From positions 1-16,217 of the forward strand of contig SLAO01000137.1 of NCBI GenBank assembly GCA_007126835.1: a stretch of 16,217 nt of DNA, read 5' to 3'. Made by a program: the position numbers and the translations under genes. Numbering within the stretch: the first letter of the stretch is position 1; the number at the start of each line of letters is the position of its first letter. Shown piece by piece: positions 14,481 through 16,217 of the stretch. The stretch comes from Nitriliruptorales bacterium. Its GTDB lineage: Bacteria; Actinomycetota; Nitriliruptoria; Euzebyales; Egibacteraceae. The notes below the pieces were generated by a model. It saw nothing but the letters and a program-made list of their open reading frames with translations, made no database searches and was not told the DNA's origin.

Positions 14481-15550
14481 AACGCCCCCGTTCTCGCCAG
14501 GAAGTCGGCGTAGAACAGTCCGACGCCCATCAATACGAACAAGCCGGCGATCATCCAGAACCGGACGATCACCGTGGTCTCCTGCCAGCCGCGCAGCTCG
14601 AAGTGGTGATGCAGCGGCGCCATGCGGAACACCCGCCGGCGCGTGAGCTTGAACCCTCCCACCTGGATGATCACCGACGCGGTCTCGAGCACATAGAGGC
14701 CGGCGAGCACGACGAGCAGGAGCTCGGTCTCGGTCAGCACGGCCAGCGCGGCGAGCATCCCGCCGATGGCCAGCGAGCCGGTGTCGCCCATGAAGATCTG
14801 CGCGGGCGGGGCGTTCCACCACAAAAACCCGAGCGCGGCGCCGCAGGCGGCGGCGGCAGCGACCGCGACGGCGTCGGCGTGGAGCCAGGCCTCCAGCGAG
14901 TAGACCCCGCTGAAGGCGACGAGCTCGTCGCCGACGATCGTCGCCTCACCGTTGCGGAAGATCCAGTAGGCGATGAACGTGTACGCACCGAAGATGAGCG
15001 CGCTCGTTCCGGCGGCCAGACCGTCGAGGCCGTCGGTCAGGTTGACGGCGTTGGACGACGCCGCCAGCACGACGAAGATCCACAGGACGAAGAAGGCCCC
15101 CAGGTCGAAGTCGGTCTGGCCGATGACCGACAGCCGCGTCGAGGTGTCGGCGACGTACTGCGCGCCCAGGGCGAAGGCCACCGCTACGAGGGCTTGGCCC
15201 CCGAACTTCGCCGTGGAGGTCAATCCCAGGCTGCGGTTGCGCCGCAGCTTGATGTAGTCGTCCAGGAAGCCGACGGCACCCATCCCCGCGAAGGCGCCGA
15301 TGGCGAGGATGCCCCCCGCCGACAGCCCCGGCCCGACGGTGAACGACGCCACGAAATAGGCGATCAGGGCCGACAGGATGATCGCCGTCCCGCCCATCGT
15401 CGGCGTGCCGCGCTTGGACAGGTGGGCTTGTGGCCCGTCATCGCGGATGAGCTGACCGTAGCCCTTGCCGCGGAAGAAGCGGATGACCACAGGGGTGCCC
15501 AGCAGCGCGAGCGTCAGCGCGAGCCCGCCGGCCAGCAAGATGGCGATCAT
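14477..15550 (-). CDS. mraY: Phospho-N-acetylmuramoyl-pentapeptide transferase (lipid I synthase)
   Basis: 357 residues from ATG 15550, normal length. Integral membrane enzyme that moves phospho-MurNAc-pentapeptide to undecaprenyl phosphate. About ten hydrophobic helices are visible. Catalytic blocks: KRGTPTMGG (46-54), FLDDYIKLRRNRSLGL (95-110, Asp97/Asp98), NAVNLTDGLDGLA (167-179), NAPPAQIFMGDTGSLAIGG (246-264, Asp256) and APLHHHFELRGW (311-322). It overlaps murF upstream (ATGA) and murD downstream (GTGA). No strong ribosome binding site is seen, so it is probably translated by coupling from murF. Confidence 0.99.
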   Translation of the reverse strand: MIAILLAGGLALTLALLGTPVVIRFFRGKGYGQLIRDDGPQAHLSKRGTPTMGGTAIILSALIAYFVASFTVGPGLSAGGILAIGAFAGMGAVGFLDDYIKLRRNRSLGLTSTAKFGGQALVAVAFALGAQYVADTSTRLSVIGQTDFDLGAFFVLWIFVVLAASSNAVNLTDGLDGLAAGTSALIFGAYTFIAYWIFRNGEATIVGDELVAFSGVYSLEAWLHADAVAVAAAAACGAALGFLWWNAPPAQIFMGDTGSLAIGGMLAALAVLTETELLLVVLAGLYVLETASVIIQVGGFKLTRRRVFRMAPLHHHFELRGWQETTVIVRFWMIAGLFVLMGVGLFYADFLARTGAL

Positions 15551-16217
15551 GTCGGCCGACTTTCGGTCAGCTCGAGGGCCAGGTGCTCGAGGCCGACCGA
15601 GCGGCTGGCCTTGACGAGCACCGCGTCGCCGGAGGCCACGCTCGTGGTCAGCAGCTCACGGGCGCCAGCGGCATCTTCCACGGCGATGATCTCGCCATCG
15701 AACCCGGCGGCGCGGGCGCCCGCCGCGATCTCCTCGGCATCGGCCCCGACCGGCACGAGCCGGTCGATGCCCAGACGCGCACAGCGCTGACCGATCTCGC
15801 GATGCGCCTGCGCGCTGCCGGGACCGAGCTCGGCCATGAGCCCGAGCACCGCCCACCGCCGGGGTGCGCTCAACGCCGCCAGCGTGTCGAGGGCCGCGGC
15901 AGTCGACGAGGGATTGGCGTTGTAGGCATCGTTGATGACGACCACGCCGTCGTCGCGCTGGTGCAGCTCCATGCGCCACGGCGACAGTTGCGCGGAGGCC
16001 AGCCCCGCGGCCGCGTCGGCGGGCTCCACCCCGCAGGCGTCGGCCACGGCCATGGCCGCCAGGGCGTTGCCCACGTTGTGCGCGCCCGGCATCGGCAGCT
16101 CCACCGGTACGGTGGCGGACGGGCCGCGTGCGGTGAACCGGGCGCAGGCCCGCGCGTCGAGCGCGATCTCCTCGGCGCGCCACTCGGCTGCGGCGTCGAC
16201 GGCGTAGCGCACCACCG
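15547..16217 (-). CDS. murF: UDP-N-acetylmuramoyl-tripeptide--D-alanyl-D-alanine ligase, C-terminal half
   Basis: The last 222 residues of MurF; the start, substrate-binding domain and ATP P-loop lie beyond the right edge, so no start is given. Adds D-Ala-D-Ala to the UDP-MurNAc-tripeptide. Visible blocks are GAHNVGNALAAMAVA, SPWRMELHQRDDGVVVINDAYNANPSS, LGLMAELG and the terminal VLVKASRSVGLEHL, which are specific to MurF among Mur ligases. The frame runs open to the window edge; the GTG at 16215 is an internal Val codon, not a start. The TGA overlaps the mraY ATG (ATGA). Transcription of the whole cluster therefore starts outside the window. Confidence 0.96.
   Translation of the reverse strand, partial: VVRYAVDAAAEWRAEEIALDARACARFTARGPSATVPVELPMPGAHNVGNALAAMAVADACGVEPADAAAGLASAQLSPWRMELHQRDDGVVVINDAYNANPSSTAAALDTLAALSAPRRWAVLGLMAELGPGSAQAHREIGQRCARLGIDRLVPVGADAEEIAAGARAAGFDGEIIAVEDAAGARELLTTSVASGDAVLVKASRSVGLEHLALELTESRPT

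Noticed and set aside
14481..14822. Upstream extension of the murD frame into mraY
   Set aside because: No MurD similarity before VTRNW; the GTGA overlap with mraY gives a better start.
1..16217. tRNA, rRNA, CRISPR array, insertion sequence, prophage or toxin-antitoxin genes
   Set aside because: None found by reading both strands; coding density is near complete, there is no gene-free stretch over 300 bases, and composition is uniform.

Overview
The window is high-GC bacterial chromosome, densely packed and without mobile elements. It holds most of a division and cell wall (dcw) cluster plus the genes that usually follow it. The combination of SepF, DivIVA, YggT, FtsQ and an FtsZ beginning MAAPQNYLAVIKV, with no FtsA, points to an actinobacterium. 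The very acidic FtsZ and SepF linkers, GTG starts and Thermus-like IleRS would suit a deep-branching, perhaps salt-adapted lineage such as Nitriliruptoria/Egibacteria, but that placement is a guess.

Layout. Reading the minus strand from the right edge: murF (N-terminal half outside the window), mraY, murD, ftsW, murC, ftsQ, ftsZ, pgeF (ylmD), yggS (ylmE), sepF, yggT (ylmG), divIVA and a small two-helix membrane protein (16217 down to 5030). The order is canonical except that murG, normally between ftsW and murC, is absent: ftsW and murC overlap by 4 bases. Most junctions are ATGA/GTGA/TGATG overlaps. The only sizeable gap is the 208 bp between ftsQ and ftsZ. It holds a good sigma-A-type promoter on the ftsZ strand, followed by two stem-loops in the predicted leader.

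On the plus strand (1282-5090) lie ileS and an overlapping gene for a membrane-linked protein with an HELCH motif. The latter converges on, and overlaps by 61 bp, the two-helix gene. Left of ileS, back on the minus strand and divergent from it, are a DUF167 (YggU) gene, a DksA/TraR-type zinc-finger gene and lspA (3' end outside the window). In many Gram-positive bacteria ileS follows divIVA on the same strand; here the ileS pair is reversed within an otherwise collinear block.

Function. MurF, MraY, MurD and MurC make and load the UDP-MurNAc-pentapeptide. FtsW, FtsQ, FtsZ and SepF build the septum. DivIVA organises poles and septa, and YggT, YggS and PgeF are the usual accessory genes. LspA matures lipoproteins. 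The most notable feature is the IleRS class-I signature, which reads GVHH instead of HIGH, the swapped form linked to extreme mupirocin resistance in type-2 IleRS. I found no wholly undescribed system; the least characterised genes are the HELCH protein and the two-helix protein.
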